From: Planctomycetota bacterium
GTDB lineage: Bacteria; Planctomycetota; UBA8742; UBA2392
Assembly: GCA_020849795.1 (NCBI GenBank)
Contig: JADZFR010000004.1
Location: forward strand, 1-64,000
Reading direction: 5' to 3'
Length of the DNA stretch: 64,000 nucleotides
How positions within the stretch are numbered: the stretch's first letter is position 1; every line of letters starts with the position of its first letter. The position numbers were made by a program, and so were the translations under genes. Positions 38,041 to 47,202 of this stretch are shown here, piece after piece. The notes beneath the pieces were generated by a model. It searched no databases. It was not told the DNA's origin and saw only the letters and a program-made list of their open reading frames with translations.

Positions 38041-38072
38041 AAAGAAAGGGGGCGCCGCAACCGGCGCCCCCC
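38041..38072 (-). terminator. Intrinsic terminator of the 1151-residue surface-protein gene
   Basis: GGGGGCGCCG and CGGCGCCCCC form perfect 10-bp arms around CAAC. On the minus strand the stem is followed by CTTTCTTTTCC. It lies just past the stop at 38086 and only 16 nt before the start of the next gene on the same strand. Confidence 0.8.
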
Positions 38073-38085
38073 GAATCTGTGGCGT

Positions 38086-41000
38086 TTACGCCGAGCGGCG
38101 CCGGCGGCGCAGGAACGCTACCGCGCCGACGAACATGGCGCCGACCAGTGCCAGCGGGCCACGGTTGCTGCTGCTTTCACAACCGCCGCCGCTGCTCCCG
38201 CCGCCGCCGCCACCACCGCCGCTGACTGGCGGCACCTGAGTGATGGTAGGCACGTCTGTGGGCAGTGATTCGCTGATGCCGTCAAAGGCCGCCGCCAGGA
38301 AGTTGTTGTCCGAGTTGGCGGTCAACGGTGTCGGTACTGTGAAAGCGGTCGCACCGCCCGAGAGCTGCACAAAGGCCACCTGTGAGTCGCCGAGATTCAC
38401 AAAGCCGTCGTTGTTCAGGTCCGAGTAGATGCGAACCATCGCGTCGGCCTGCGCGGTGCCCGAAATGTTGAAGACGCCGCTGGATGTTGTGACGGACGTG
38501 GACGGCGTGGCAACCACCGGCGAGGCCACCGCGGGCGCGGTCGTCTCAGTGATGGTGGGGACATCTTCTGGTGCTGACTCGTTACCCGCGGCGTCCGTCG
38601 CCGTGACAAGGAAGTTGTTGGTCGTGCTTTGCGTGATCGGCGTGCTGACATTGAACGCCGTGGCGCCGCCGGTCAGTTGCTGGCTGCCGACCACCGAGTC
38701 GCCGGTATCAATCACGCCGTTGTTGTTGAAGTCGCTGTAGACCTGCACCAGACTGTCGGCTTCAGCGGTGCCGATAATGTTGAAGTTTGTGCCGGTGACG
38801 CTGACCGCCGTGGCCGGTGTAGTGACTACCGGCGTGGCCGGTGCGGTGCTGTCCTGGGTCACGGTCGGCACATCTGTTGCTGCCGACTCGCCGCTGCCGT
38901 CGTCGGCGGTGACGAGGAAGTTGTTGTCGCTGTCCGCGATCAGGGGAACGGCAACGCTGTAGTTGGTCGAGCCGCCCATCAGTTGCATCGACCCCGCGAC
39001 CGAGTCGCCGGTCGTGTCGCCATCGTTGTTGGTGTCGCGATACACACGCACCAGCGAATTGGCCGGCGCCGTCCCCTGGATCACGATGCTGGCGCCGTTC
39101 GTCACCACCGTTGCAGAGGGGCTGGTGACCGTCGGCGGCGTCAAGCCGGAACCGGCCTGGTACTCCAGGGCCCCGATGTCCGCGCCATTGCCGTCGTCGC
39201 GAAGGTAGCCGGCACCGCGCTGGTCGGTGGTCAGGCTGTTTGCGAGACCGGCATTGCGCGCCGGGCTGCCGGACGCAATGGCCCGCGTCTGGGTCGGGCC
39301 GCCGTTCTGGCCCAGGGGCGCCAGTTGCGGGTCCTGGCCGGTGATGTTGTTGCTGCCGGTCAGGGTCGCGCCGCCGGTGTCTTCGACGAGGCAGTTGGTT
39401 CCTGTCACGGCGCCCGAGACGTCGTTTGCCTGCGTGGCAGTGTTATCGGCGATGATTGTGCTGGACGCGGTGACTGTGCCGCCGGCTCGGACCAACCCGC
39501 CGCCAGACGGTGTGAGAGTGCCGCCTGCAAGGCCCGCCGCGCCCGTGGATGCGCCATTTCCGCCGTTGCCGCCTGTACCCGGCGAAGCGTTGTTGCCGGC
39601 CGAGTTGCCGGCCACGGTTGCGTTGTTCAACTGGGTTGTGCCGTTCAGGTTGTACACGCCGCCGCCGGATGCGAGGCCGGTGTTGCCGCCCGCGCCGCCA
39701 TTGCCGCCGTTGCCGCCGCCGCTGGCCCAGCCGCCATTGGCGCCGTCGCCGCCGCTGCCGGGCAACACGTTGTTGTCCGCAACCGTCGAGTTGATGACCA
39801 CCAGCGTCTGCGTGCCGCCCGCGCGGAACAGGCCGCCGCCCACGCCGTCGCCGCCTGCGCCGCCCGCACCGGCGTGCCCGCCGCGGCCGCCGCTGGTGCC
39901 GTCGCCGCCATCGCCGCCGGTGGCCCCGTTGCCGCCCTGGCACAGGTTGCCGGAGATGTTGGAGCGCTCAACGCGCACGATCACGCCGGCCTGCCCGACG
40001 TACACTCCGCCGCCGCGCGCCGCGCCGCCATCGCCCGAATCGCCGGCGTCGCCGCCGCGATTCGACCAGCCGGTGCCACCGTCGCCACCGTTGTTGAGGC
40101 CGGGGTCAATCGCCCAGCCGCCGTTGCATTCGTTGGCGGTGATCTCGCACTCGGTCAGTGTGGTGTTGCCAAGGCGCGCGTAGACCGCACCGCCTTCGGC
40201 TGCGCCGCCATCACCGCCGTCGCCACCATCACCACCCGAGTTCGAGTACGAGCTGCCTGCGCCGCCCGCGCCGCTGTTGCCGCCGTCGGCCACGTTCTGG
40301 CTCAGCTCGGCCTGGCTGACGACCACAGTGCCGCTGTCCACATAGATGGCTCCGCCCTGCGCCGCGCCGCCGGCGCCGCCCGCGCCGCCCGGGTGCGCGC
40401 CACCCGCCGGCCCGGCAGTGCCTGAGCCGGCGGTGCCGGCCCAGCCGCCCTGGGCATTGTTGGTCGCAAAGGCGCTTCCGTTCTGGATGTTGACGCTGCC
40501 GCCGGCGACATAGATCGCGCCGCCTTGGCCGGCCCCGCCGTCGCCGCCGTTTCCGCCCCCGAGATTGCCCGAACTTGAGCCGCTGGCGCCATACCCGCCC
40601 CAGCCGCCCCACGCGCGATTGCCGCCGAAGTCTGCGTTGTCGATCGTGACCGTGCCCGCCGCCACGAACAGTGCGCCGCCCGCGCCGATTGCGCCGTCGC
40701 CACCATTACCGCCGGCGCTGCCGGTGCCGCCGGTGCCGCCGTAGGCGTAGTTTTCGCCGAAGTCTGAGTTGGTGACTTGGAGCGTGCCGCCTGCCAGGTA
40801 GATTGCGCCGCCCTCGCCGACCCCGCCGGCCCCGCCGTTTAGCGGGCCGGCCGAGTCGCCGGATGCGCCCGTGCCGCCCCATGCCCGGTTGTTGGTGACA
40901 ATGCACGAGTTGATGTTCAGCGTGCCGCCTGCGCTGTAAATCGCGCCGCCGCGCGCTTCCTGGCCCGGCGTGCCCGGCAACGCCCCGGACGCGCCCCATG

Positions 41001-41541
41001 CCGCGCAGCCGTCAATGATCAGGTTGTTCAGCACCAGGTTGGTGTTGGTCGCGCCGCTGGTGGTCTTCTTGTTCAGGATTGCGCCGCCCCGGGCTTCATT
41101 GAGAGGGGCACTGGTCGAGCCGTCGTCGTCGACGTCGCAGTTGCGAATTGTCATGTCCTCGATCGTGATCGTGATCGCGGCGCCGCTGACAATGTGAATC
41201 GCTCGGTCGTCGGTGGCTTCAAGGAATGTGTTTGCCCGGCCGGCACCCTTGATGGTCAGGTTGCCCGCGCTCTTGGTGATGTCGAGGTCACCCGACACGT
41301 TGGCGTTGTCGTGCTTGCCGCTGCCCAGCGCGTAGGTGCCTGCCGCGAGGATGATTGTGTCGTTGGATGTCGAGTTGTTCACGGCGGTAATTGCCGTGCG
41401 CAGCCCGGCCGCGGTCGAGACATTGTGCGTCACCTGCGCCGACACGCCCTGGCTTGCGGCGGCTGCCAGCCAGAACGGCGCCGACGCCAGCAGTGCGCGC
41501 TTGAGGTCAAGATTGCGATAGAAGGAAGGGCGACGGGCCAT
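38086..41541 (-). CDS. Pmp-like glycine-rich beta-helix surface protein with Cys-type tag
   Basis: A 1151-residue exported protein. After the signal peptide, residues 35-720 are parallel beta-helix coils, each with a GGAIY-type turn, a strand, an N-x-A or S-x-N motif and a glycine-rich loop (GGxGGxGG). The GGA[I/L/V] plus xxxN pattern resembles chlamydial Pmp proteins; the loops resemble mycobacterial PGRS. A choice-of-anchor Q type segment (TTDQRGAGYLRDDGNGADIG) closes the helix. Three Ig-like modules of about 98 residues with calcium-type loops (YSDLNNDGFVNLGD) follow, then a Gly linker, GGGCESSS, a hydrophobic helix and RRRRRSA. It is probably a cell-surface adhesin. AAAGGTGG upstream supports the start. 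Confidence 0.85.
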   Translation of the reverse strand: MARRPSFYRNLDLKRALLASAPFWLAAAASQGVSAQVTHNVSTAAGLRTAITAVNNSTSNDTIILAAGTYALGSGKHDNANVSGDLDITKSAGNLTIKGAGRANTFLEATDDRAIHIVSGAAITITIEDMTIRNCDVDDDGSTSAPLNEARGGAILNKKTTSGATNTNLVLNNLIIDGCAAWGASGALPGTPGQEARGGAIYSAGGTLNINSCIVTNNRAWGGTGASGDSAGPLNGGAGGVGEGGAIYLAGGTLQVTNSDFGENYAYGGTGGTGSAGGNGGDGAIGAGGALFVAAGTVTIDNADFGGNRAWGGWGGYGASGSSSGNLGGGNGGDGGAGQGGAIYVAGGSVNIQNGSAFATNNAQGGWAGTAGSGTAGPAGGAHPGGAGGAGGAAQGGAIYVDSGTVVVSQAELSQNVADGGNSGAGGAGSSYSNSGGDGGDGGDGGAAEGGAVYARLGNTTLTECEITANECNGGWAIDPGLNNGGDGGTGWSNRGGDAGDSGDGGAARGGGVYVGQAGVIVRVERSNISGNLCQGGNGATGGDGGDGTSGGRGGHAGAGGAGGDGVGGGLFRAGGTQTLVVINSTVADNNVLPGSGGDGANGGWASGGGNGGNGGAGGNTGLASGGGVYNLNGTTQLNNATVAGNSAGNNASPGTGGNGGNGASTGAAGLAGGTLTPSGGGLVRAGGTVTASSTIIADNTATQANDVSGAVTGTNCLVEDTGGATLTGSNNITGQDPQLAPLGQNGGPTQTRAIASGSPARNAGLANSLTTDQRGAGYLRDDGNGADIGALEYQAGSGLTPPTVTSPSATVVTNGASIVIQGTAPANSLVRVYRDTNNDGDTTGDSVAGSMQLMGGSTNYSVAVPLIADSDNNFLVTADDGSGESAATDVPTVTQDSTAPATPVVTTPATAVSVTGTNFNIIGTAEADSLVQVYSDFNNNGVIDTGDSVVGSQQLTGGATAFNVSTPITQSTTNNFLVTATDAAGNESAPEDVPTITETTAPAVASPVVATPSTSVTTSSGVFNISGTAQADAMVRIYSDLNNDGFVNLGDSQVAFVQLSGGATAFTVPTPLTANSDNNFLAAAFDGISESLPTDVPTITQVPPVSGGGGGGGGSSGGGCESSSNRGPLALVGAMFVGAVAFLRRRRRSA

Positions 41542-41638
41542 GTTCCACCTTTGTTCTGGGCGAGCGTGCGGCGCCTCCCCCGGGCGCGCTGCGATCGCTT
41601 TGAATTGTGATTGAGGTGGGAGTGTAACTATTTAGCAA

Positions 41639-41708
41639 TTGACAGAGTCTAAGATTGCAAAGTAGTGTTACCGAACGGAATCTCTTTGTGAGTGCTGCTA
41701 CAGTTCGG
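41639..41708 (+). promoter_or_regulatory. Possible promoter region of the second HTH gene
   Basis: A -35 TTGACA (41639-41644), an 18-nt spacer and a weak -10 TAGTGT (41663-41668) lie in the AT-rich divergent region. CCGAAC (41671-41676) and GTTCGG (41703-41708) are inverted arms downstream and could be operator half-sites. Support is modest. Confidence 0.3.
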
Positions 41709-41741
41709 AAGCAGTTTAGATTTCAAGGGTTTGGGCCACCC

Positions 41742-43265
41742 ATGACCACCGACACCACCTCATCGGACGACCTCGACAGCGGAATCCGCGCCCGCATGCA
41801 GGAAATCTGCGACCGGCACACACAAGCCGAAGTCGCCCGTGTCTGCGGCATTTCGCGCGCCAACGTCAGTCGATACCTGTCGGGCAATCGCATCCCCGCG
41901 TCGGTGTGCGGCGCCCTGGTCAAGGGCCTGGGCGTGAACCCGTCGTGGCTGCTGACGGGAGAGGGGTCGCCCTTTCTGGCCGATATTCACGCCGGCCACG
42001 GCCAAATGGCCACGGACTTGCTGGAAGTCGTGGACGCCATGAACGCCGTGGCAAAGATGCGGCTGGGTGCACTCGCCGGCAAACAGCACCTCAAGGCCCT
42101 GCGCGAGCTGGACGACGCCCTGCGCACCTATGAGACCCTGCGCGAGCGCCTGAACGTGCACAGCCGCCCGATCCTGAAGCAGTTGCTGGACGACTGGGAC
42201 AAGGCCTTCCAGGTGCAGCGCCCCGAGCGTTCGCGCCAACTGCGGCGCGCAGCCGACCAGGTCATGCGCCTTTGCGACGACGATGACCTTGAACTGCGCC
42301 TGATGCAGGCGCGCGCCATGGACGACATGCTGCACCAGGAAAAGGAAAGCGCGCTCGCCAACCAGCGTCGCGCGGCCCTGGGCCGAATCGTCAACACCGG
42401 CAACTGGGACGATCAAGCACTGCTGGCGGTGCAGCGTGTGGTCTTTCTGCTTGAGGGCATTGGGCGGCTGGAAGAGTCCACGGCGCTGTGCCGGGCGGTG
42501 CAGATTCTGGCGCAGTTCTATGGCGGCTCGCGGTCGCTGATCGCGCGGCTGGACGCCCAGATCGGCGACGTGATGACCGAAACGGGGCGGATCACGGAGG
42601 GGCTGCCGCTGTTGCAGCGGGCGATTTCGACGATCCAGGACTCGTCGCGCCCGACGTGGCAGGCGCTGTGGGCCTACGCGCAGTACATGGCCGGCACAGT
42701 CGAGTTTGAGCAGATCGCGATTGAGCCCGAGGGTCCGGGCAACCAGATGCTGGGCGAGATCCTGTCGCGTATCAGCACCTGGACCGAGAACCCAAAGCAC
42801 ATTGAGCGCGCCCAGCACATCTACGCGATCCTGCGCGGCGAATCGACGAACGAGCCTGTAGCCGAGGCCATCGTGTGCCGCTGGATAGTCCGCGCGACGC
42901 AAGCCCCGACGGCCGAGACGCTCGCGGGCGCATTGGCCGAGCTTGAGCCCCAGGTCCGCGAAGTCGAACGCCACCCTCACAGGCTGGTGCAGTTGCGCGC
43001 CCACGAAGCGCAGCTTGCTCAGCTCTGCGGGCAAACCGACGCCGCCCGCGAGGCGCTGGACGCCGCGGCAGACCTGCTGCATTCGCTGCCCGAAGGCGTC
43101 GCGCCTTACATGATCGGGCCGTCTGTGCTGTATCGGCTGGCGCTGCGCCTTCACGAGAACGCAACCGCGCCGCGCCATCGCCGGCTGTATGCAGAGGCGC
43201 GGGCCTGGTTTGTGCAACACTATGAAAAGGGCTACGGGCGCTTCCGCGACCTGGCCTCAGACTGA
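41742..43265 (+). CDS. HTH (Xre-like) regulator, paralogue of 3142-4605
   Basis: A 507-residue regulator. Residues 12-75 form an Xre-type HTH (HTQAEVARVCGISRANVSRY) ending in the CI-like hinge LGVNPSWLLTGEGSPF. The remaining 430 residues are helical repeats (RLCDDDDLELRLMQARAMDD; VVFLLEGIGRLEESTALCRA). The layout and several motifs match the gene at 3142-4605 over the full length. The ATG at 41742 places the HTH at the expected distance from the N-terminus. It is divergent from the 1151-residue beta-helix gene, sharing a 200-nt intergenic region, which makes control of that gene plausible. The signal sensed is unknown. Confidence 0.82.
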   Translation: MTTDTTSSDDLDSGIRARMQEICDRHTQAEVARVCGISRANVSRYLSGNRIPASVCGALVKGLGVNPSWLLTGEGSPFLADIHAGHGQMATDLLEVVDAMNAVAKMRLGALAGKQHLKALRELDDALRTYETLRERLNVHSRPILKQLLDDWDKAFQVQRPERSRQLRRAADQVMRLCDDDDLELRLMQARAMDDMLHQEKESALANQRRAALGRIVNTGNWDDQALLAVQRVVFLLEGIGRLEESTALCRAVQILAQFYGGSRSLIARLDAQIGDVMTETGRITEGLPLLQRAISTIQDSSRPTWQALWAYAQYMAGTVEFEQIAIEPEGPGNQMLGEILSRISTWTENPKHIERAQHIYAILRGESTNEPVAEAIVCRWIVRATQAPTAETLAGALAELEPQVREVERHPHRLVQLRAHEAQLAQLCGQTDAAREALDAAADLLHSLPEGVAPYMIGPSVLYRLALRLHENATAPRHRRLYAEARAWFVQHYEKGYGRFRDLASD

Positions 43266-43347
43266 AGGCGCGCCCCGCGAAACTCAGTGCGGCAATCGGC
43301 GTTGCCAGTCGCTAGTATCCCGCGCGCAGTTTCAACCAGAGACCGCG

Positions 43348-43941
43348 ATGGACGAACTCTTTGTCGGTGTGAATCTGTTTCTCGTGTGCCTGGCGCTCGC
43401 GCTGGTCGAAGTGCACATCGAAGGGCCCCACGGCTGGGCTGCCAAGTTGCCCACCTGGCGCATCGACAAACCGTGGATCCGGCGCCTGACCAACGGCAAG
43501 CCGATTACGGGCTATCACGTCTATATCAACCTGGTGATCCTGGCGTTTCTTCATTACCCGGTGATCGTCTCGAAGTGGACGCTGGCCGGCGAGTTGCGCG
43601 TGTTGTCGCAGTACATGCTGATCGCGGTGTGGTGGGACTTTCTGTGGTTCGTGACCAACCCGTACTTCGGCCTGCGCCGCTTCAAGTCGGCGAACATCTG
43701 GTGGCACAAGAAGTGGGTGCTGGGCATGCCCGCGGACTACCCGACCGGCATGATCGTGTCGGCGGCCCTGTGGTTCGGCGCTGACATGCTGCAGCGCGCG
43801 CCGCGCACCACGATGGGCGAGTGGGCGACACTGGTGGGTGTGATCGTGGGGCTGACCCTGTTGACCGCCGCGGCGGCGTCACGCTTGCCGCGACGCGCGG
43901 CGGATGAAGTCGCGGAAGAAACCGTGGACAGCGACCGCTAA
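43348..43941 (+). CDS. Multi-span membrane protein of unknown family
   Basis: A 197-residue inner-membrane protein with about four helices: LFVGVNLFLVCLALALVEVH, YINLVILAFLHYPVIV, YMLIAVWWDFLWFV and a C-terminal ATLVGVIVGLTLLTAAAA. A conserved-looking Trp/His-rich segment lies in the middle (WDFLWFVTNPYFGLRRF; NIWWHKKWVLGMPADYP). I do not recognise the family. I checked for CPBP-type protease motifs (EExxxR) and rhomboid GxSx motifs and see none, so I do not call it the sorting protease for the tagged neighbours. It is the only plus-strand gene with the HTH paralogue inside the island and is 82 nt downstream of it, probably in the same transcript. Confidence 0.75.
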   Translation: MDELFVGVNLFLVCLALALVEVHIEGPHGWAAKLPTWRIDKPWIRRLTNGKPITGYHVYINLVILAFLHYPVIVSKWTLAGELRVLSQYMLIAVWWDFLWFVTNPYFGLRRFKSANIWWHKKWVLGMPADYPTGMIVSAALWFGADMLQRAPRTTMGEWATLVGVIVGLTLLTAAAASRLPRRAADEVAEETVDSDR

Positions 43942-44010
43942 ACAGTGCCATCGGCATCCTGCCGAGCGAGTCCCAGGGGCTAACAGGCGCTGGAAGCCAA
44001 TGCCACGACG

Positions 44011-47000
44011 TCAGGCGCGCGCCCGCCTGCGCAGCCACACGATCGGCAATGCAAGCAGCGCCAGAAGGCCCCAGCCTGCGCCCGTGCGCGCGGCACAACC
44101 GCCGCCGCCTCCGCCGCTTCCCGAGCCGCCGCCCTGGCTGATGCCGATGGAGTCGGTAATCGTCGGGACGTTGGTGGGCAGGGACTCGTTGGCGCCGTCA
44201 AACGCCGTGGCCAGGAAGTTGTTGGCTGCGCCCTGTGTGAGCGTCGTGCTGACCGAGAAGCTGGTGTTGCCGCCCGTGAGCTGTTCACTCGCGACCATGG
44301 CATCGGCGCCGTTCACAAAGCCGTCGTTGTTCAAGTCGCTGTAGATGCGCACCAGCGCATTGGCCTGCGCCGTGCCCTGGATGTTGAACGCCGGCAGGTC
44401 CACGGTGATCGGCGTGGCCGGGTTCGTGACCACCGGCGGGTTGATGGCAGCCGGTGTGTTTTCAGTAATCGTGGGCACGTTCGCGGGCGCGGACTCGTTG
44501 GCAGCGCCGTCGGTGGCTGTGACCAGGAAGTCGTTGGCTGTGCTGACGGTGATGCCGGTCAGGATGCTGAAGTTGCTGTTGCCGGTCGTGAGCTGCTGGC
44601 TGCTGACGACGACATCACTGCCCGAATCAATGATCCCGTTGTTGTTGTAGTCGCGGTAGACCTGCACCAGCGACCCCGCCTCGGCGGTGCCCTGAATCGT
44701 GTACGTCGTGCCGCTGACCGACACCGCAGACGCGGGCGCCGTGACGACGGGCAGCGCGGGCGGCAACGAGTCTTCGGTAATCGTGGGCACGTTCACCGGG
44801 TTTGACTCGGTGTTCGTGGGGTCGTCGGCAGTCGCCAGAAAGTTGTTCGCGGCGTTCTGGGCCAGGGTCACGGTGATGCTGAAGCCAGTGGCCGCGCCGC
44901 CGAGTTGCTGGCTGTTCACGACCGCGTCGGCGCCGTCGATCACACCGTTGTCGTTGGCGTCGCTGTAGATGCGCACCAGGCTGCCTGCCGGCGCGGTGCC
45001 CTGGATGTCGTAGTTCGCGGCATTCAGCGTCACGGGCGCAGCCGGCGCTGAAACCACCGGCGGCTGTGTCTGGCCGACCGGCGGCGTTGAGCCGTCCTCG
45101 AACGAACCGATGTCCACGCCGTTGCCGTCGTTGCGGGCATTGCCTCGCTGGTCGGTGGCCAGGGCGCGCGAGTTGCTGCCGGTGTTGCGCGCGATGCTGG
45201 TGCCGGAAATCGCGTGCGTGTTGGTCGGGCCGCCGTTGTTGGCCAGCGCCGAAAGCGCGGGGTCGCCATTGATGAACCCGCTGCCCGGCGCGCCGGTGCC
45301 GGCGGGCGTCGTCTCAATCAGGCTGGACGTCAGTGTCCCGGCACCGAAAAAGTCGGCCCCGGTGCTGGCCGTGTTATCGGCGAAGATCGTGCTTTCGGCG
45401 GTCAGGGTGCCGCCGCCATTGTGGGCGCCGCCGCCCTGGGGCTGGATCACGTTGCCGGCCGGGCCGACGGACCCGGGGTTGCTGCCGCCGATGCCGGCTT
45501 GCCCGCCTGCGCCGGCGACGCCTGCCACGCCGCTGTTCGAGGCCACGGTCGAGTTGTCGACGTCCAGTGTGCCGCCCGCGGCGTACATGCCGCCGCCCTG
45601 GGCCTGGCCACTGTTGCCGCCCTGGCCGCCGTCGCCGGGGCTGATTCCGCCCGAAGCTGCCCACGCGACTTCGCCGCCATTGCCGCCCGTGCCTCCGTCG
45701 CCGGCGCGGGCGAAATTGCCCGAGACCGTCGAGTTCACCACGTCCAGCGTGCCGGTCTGGATGTACAGCGCGCCACCGCGGCTGTTGCCGCCGACGCCGC
45801 CGGTTTCGCCGGTGCCGCCGACATAGATCGAACTGCCGCCCAAGCCGCCGACGCCGCCATCTCCGGCATTGGCCGCGTTGCCGTTGGCAGTGCTGCGCTC
45901 CATCGTGGCAGTGCCGCCCTCAACGCAGATTGCGCCGCCGTATGCGTCGCCGCCCGCGGCGCCGTCGGTGCCGACACCCTTGGCCAGCAGGCCCAGCCCC
46001 GCCGAGCCGCCGTTGCCGCCCTTGCCGCCGTTCGCGCCGTTGGAAAGCAGCGTTGTTTCCGTCACGGTCACCGATCCCGCCTGCACAAACAATCCGCCGC
46101 CGCGACCTGAACCTGCCGCGCCCGGCGAGCCGCCGTTGCCGGGCGTAAAGAACGCCGTGCCGGCGCCGGTGCCGCCGCGGCCGCCATCGCCGGCAAAGGT
46201 CGCGTTCTGGCTTAGCGTCGAGCCGTTCAGTGCGATGCTGCCGGCTTGCAGGAATACGCCGCCGCCATAGGCCAATCCGCCCGCGCCGCCGTTGCCGCCA
46301 TTGCCGAAGCTTGAGCCGAAGGTCGTTGCCGCCGCGCCGCCACGGCCGCCGTTGCCGCCGTCGCCCGCCTGCACAGTGTTCAATGTGATTGTCGTGCTGG
46401 TCAGCTGGATGCTCCCGCTGACCACGTAAAGACCGCCGCCGCGCGCCGGCAGGCCGGTGCCGCCGTTGCCGCCGTTCTGGCCTACGCCGCCATTGGCCCC
46501 GTTGGCGCCGTCGGCGCCGCGGGCGATGTTGCTGCCCACGCGCACGCCGTTCAGTGTCAGGGCGCCGGCGCCTTCTTTCAGGATGCCGCCGCCGCGCGCT
46601 TCTGTGCTGGCTGTGCCGTTGTCGGTGGCGCGGCCGTTGCTGATTGCCAGGTCGCGAATCGTGACCGGCGCGTTGGCGCCGTTGTTGATGTGAAACACGC
46701 GGTCAAGCGCCTGCCCGTCAATGATGACGTTGGCAGCGCCAGTGCCCACGATCTCAAGCGTGCCGGCGGCTTTGGTGATGTCGAGGTCGCCGCTGGCATT
46801 GCTGTTGTCGCCATTGCCGCTGATGCTGTAGGTGCCGGCTGCCAGCGTGATGATGTAGTTGCCGGTGTTGCCGTTGGCTGTGGTGATGGCGCCGCGCAGG
46901 CCGGCCATGTCGGTGACCGGGATGGTGGTCTGTGCATCCAGACCCTGCGACGCCAGTGCCGCGGCGATGAAGGGCGACGACATCAGGCAGTACCAGCGAA

Positions 47001-47037
47001 AGTCGCGCGGCGCTGCGGGCGGCTTTTTGCGCGTCAT
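44011..47037 (-). CDS. Pmp-like glycine-rich beta-helix surface protein with Cys-type tag
   Basis: A 1008-residue exported protein with the same plan as 38086-41541: signal sequence (LMSSPFIAAALASQGLDAQ), beta-helix coils with GGG[I/L/V]Y turns and GGxGGxGG loops, a choice-of-anchor Q-like end (ALATDQRGNARNDGNGVDIG), three calcium-loop Ig-like modules (IYSDANDNGVIDGADAV) and the tail GGGGCAARTG plus helix plus RRRARA. The last module is very close to the last module of 38086-41541, whereas the N-terminus is closest to 47203-49056. A GGAG 5 nt before the ATG at 47037 decides the start. It is probably an adhesin or surface-layer component. Confidence 0.84.
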   Translation of the reverse strand: MTRKKPPAAPRDFRWYCLMSSPFIAAALASQGLDAQTTIPVTDMAGLRGAITTANGNTGNYIITLAAGTYSISGNGDNSNASGDLDITKAAGTLEIVGTGAANVIIDGQALDRVFHINNGANAPVTIRDLAISNGRATDNGTASTEARGGGILKEGAGALTLNGVRVGSNIARGADGANGANGGVGQNGGNGGTGLPARGGGLYVVSGSIQLTSTTITLNTVQAGDGGNGGRGGAAATTFGSSFGNGGNGGAGGLAYGGGVFLQAGSIALNGSTLSQNATFAGDGGRGGTGAGTAFFTPGNGGSPGAAGSGRGGGLFVQAGSVTVTETTLLSNGANGGKGGNGGSAGLGLLAKGVGTDGAAGGDAYGGAICVEGGTATMERSTANGNAANAGDGGVGGLGGSSIYVGGTGETGGVGGNSRGGALYIQTGTLDVVNSTVSGNFARAGDGGTGGNGGEVAWAASGGISPGDGGQGGNSGQAQGGGMYAAGGTLDVDNSTVASNSGVAGVAGAGGQAGIGGSNPGSVGPAGNVIQPQGGGAHNGGGTLTAESTIFADNTASTGADFFGAGTLTSSLIETTPAGTGAPGSGFINGDPALSALANNGGPTNTHAISGTSIARNTGSNSRALATDQRGNARNDGNGVDIGSFEDGSTPPVGQTQPPVVSAPAAPVTLNAANYDIQGTAPAGSLVRIYSDANDNGVIDGADAVVNSQQLGGAATGFSITVTLAQNAANNFLATADDPTNTESNPVNVPTITEDSLPPALPVVTAPASAVSVSGTTYTIQGTAEAGSLVQVYRDYNNNGIIDSGSDVVVSSQQLTTGNSNFSILTGITVSTANDFLVTATDGAANESAPANVPTITENTPAAINPPVVTNPATPITVDLPAFNIQGTAQANALVRIYSDLNNDGFVNGADAMVASEQLTGGNTSFSVSTTLTQGAANNFLATAFDGANESLPTNVPTITDSIGISQGGGSGSGGGGGGCAARTGAGWGLLALLALPIVWLRRRARA

Positions 47038-47093
47038 GGTCACTCCGTGACTCAGAAAGTGATTTTTCTAATTGTGAGAAGTGTAGCCTCAGG

Positions 47094-47127
47094 CCCAGAT
47101 GCGCGCAACAAAGCGCGCGGGTCTGGG
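47094..47127 (-). terminator. Hairpin between two tandem beta-helix genes
   Basis: CCCAGA-GCGCGC pairs with GCGCGC-TCTGGG around a 6-nt loop with a small internal loop. It lies about 75 nt past the stop of 47203-49056 and upstream of the 47037 start. No T-tract follows directly, so termination may be partial. Confidence 0.4.
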
Positions 47128-47202
47128 CAGGCGCGGGTCAGTGCAATATGGAAAAGACATAATCCCGCTGCGCCGAGGCGTCGCGCTGCAAACTGGCATC
47201 GC

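Noticed and set aside
38629-40425. Ala/Arg-rich open frame opposite the beta-helix gene
   Set aside because: It is a shadow of the GGxGGxGG coding repeats and has no ribosome site or domain.
39500-41000. Dense GCC/GCCGCC repeats that could be read as a satellite or CRISPR array
   Set aside because: There are no equal-length spacers or constant repeats. The pattern is coding sequence for glycine-rich loops in beta-helix coils.
43348-43941. Sorting protease for the C-terminal tags
   Set aside because: None of the CPBP, rhomboid or exosortase active-site patterns is present.
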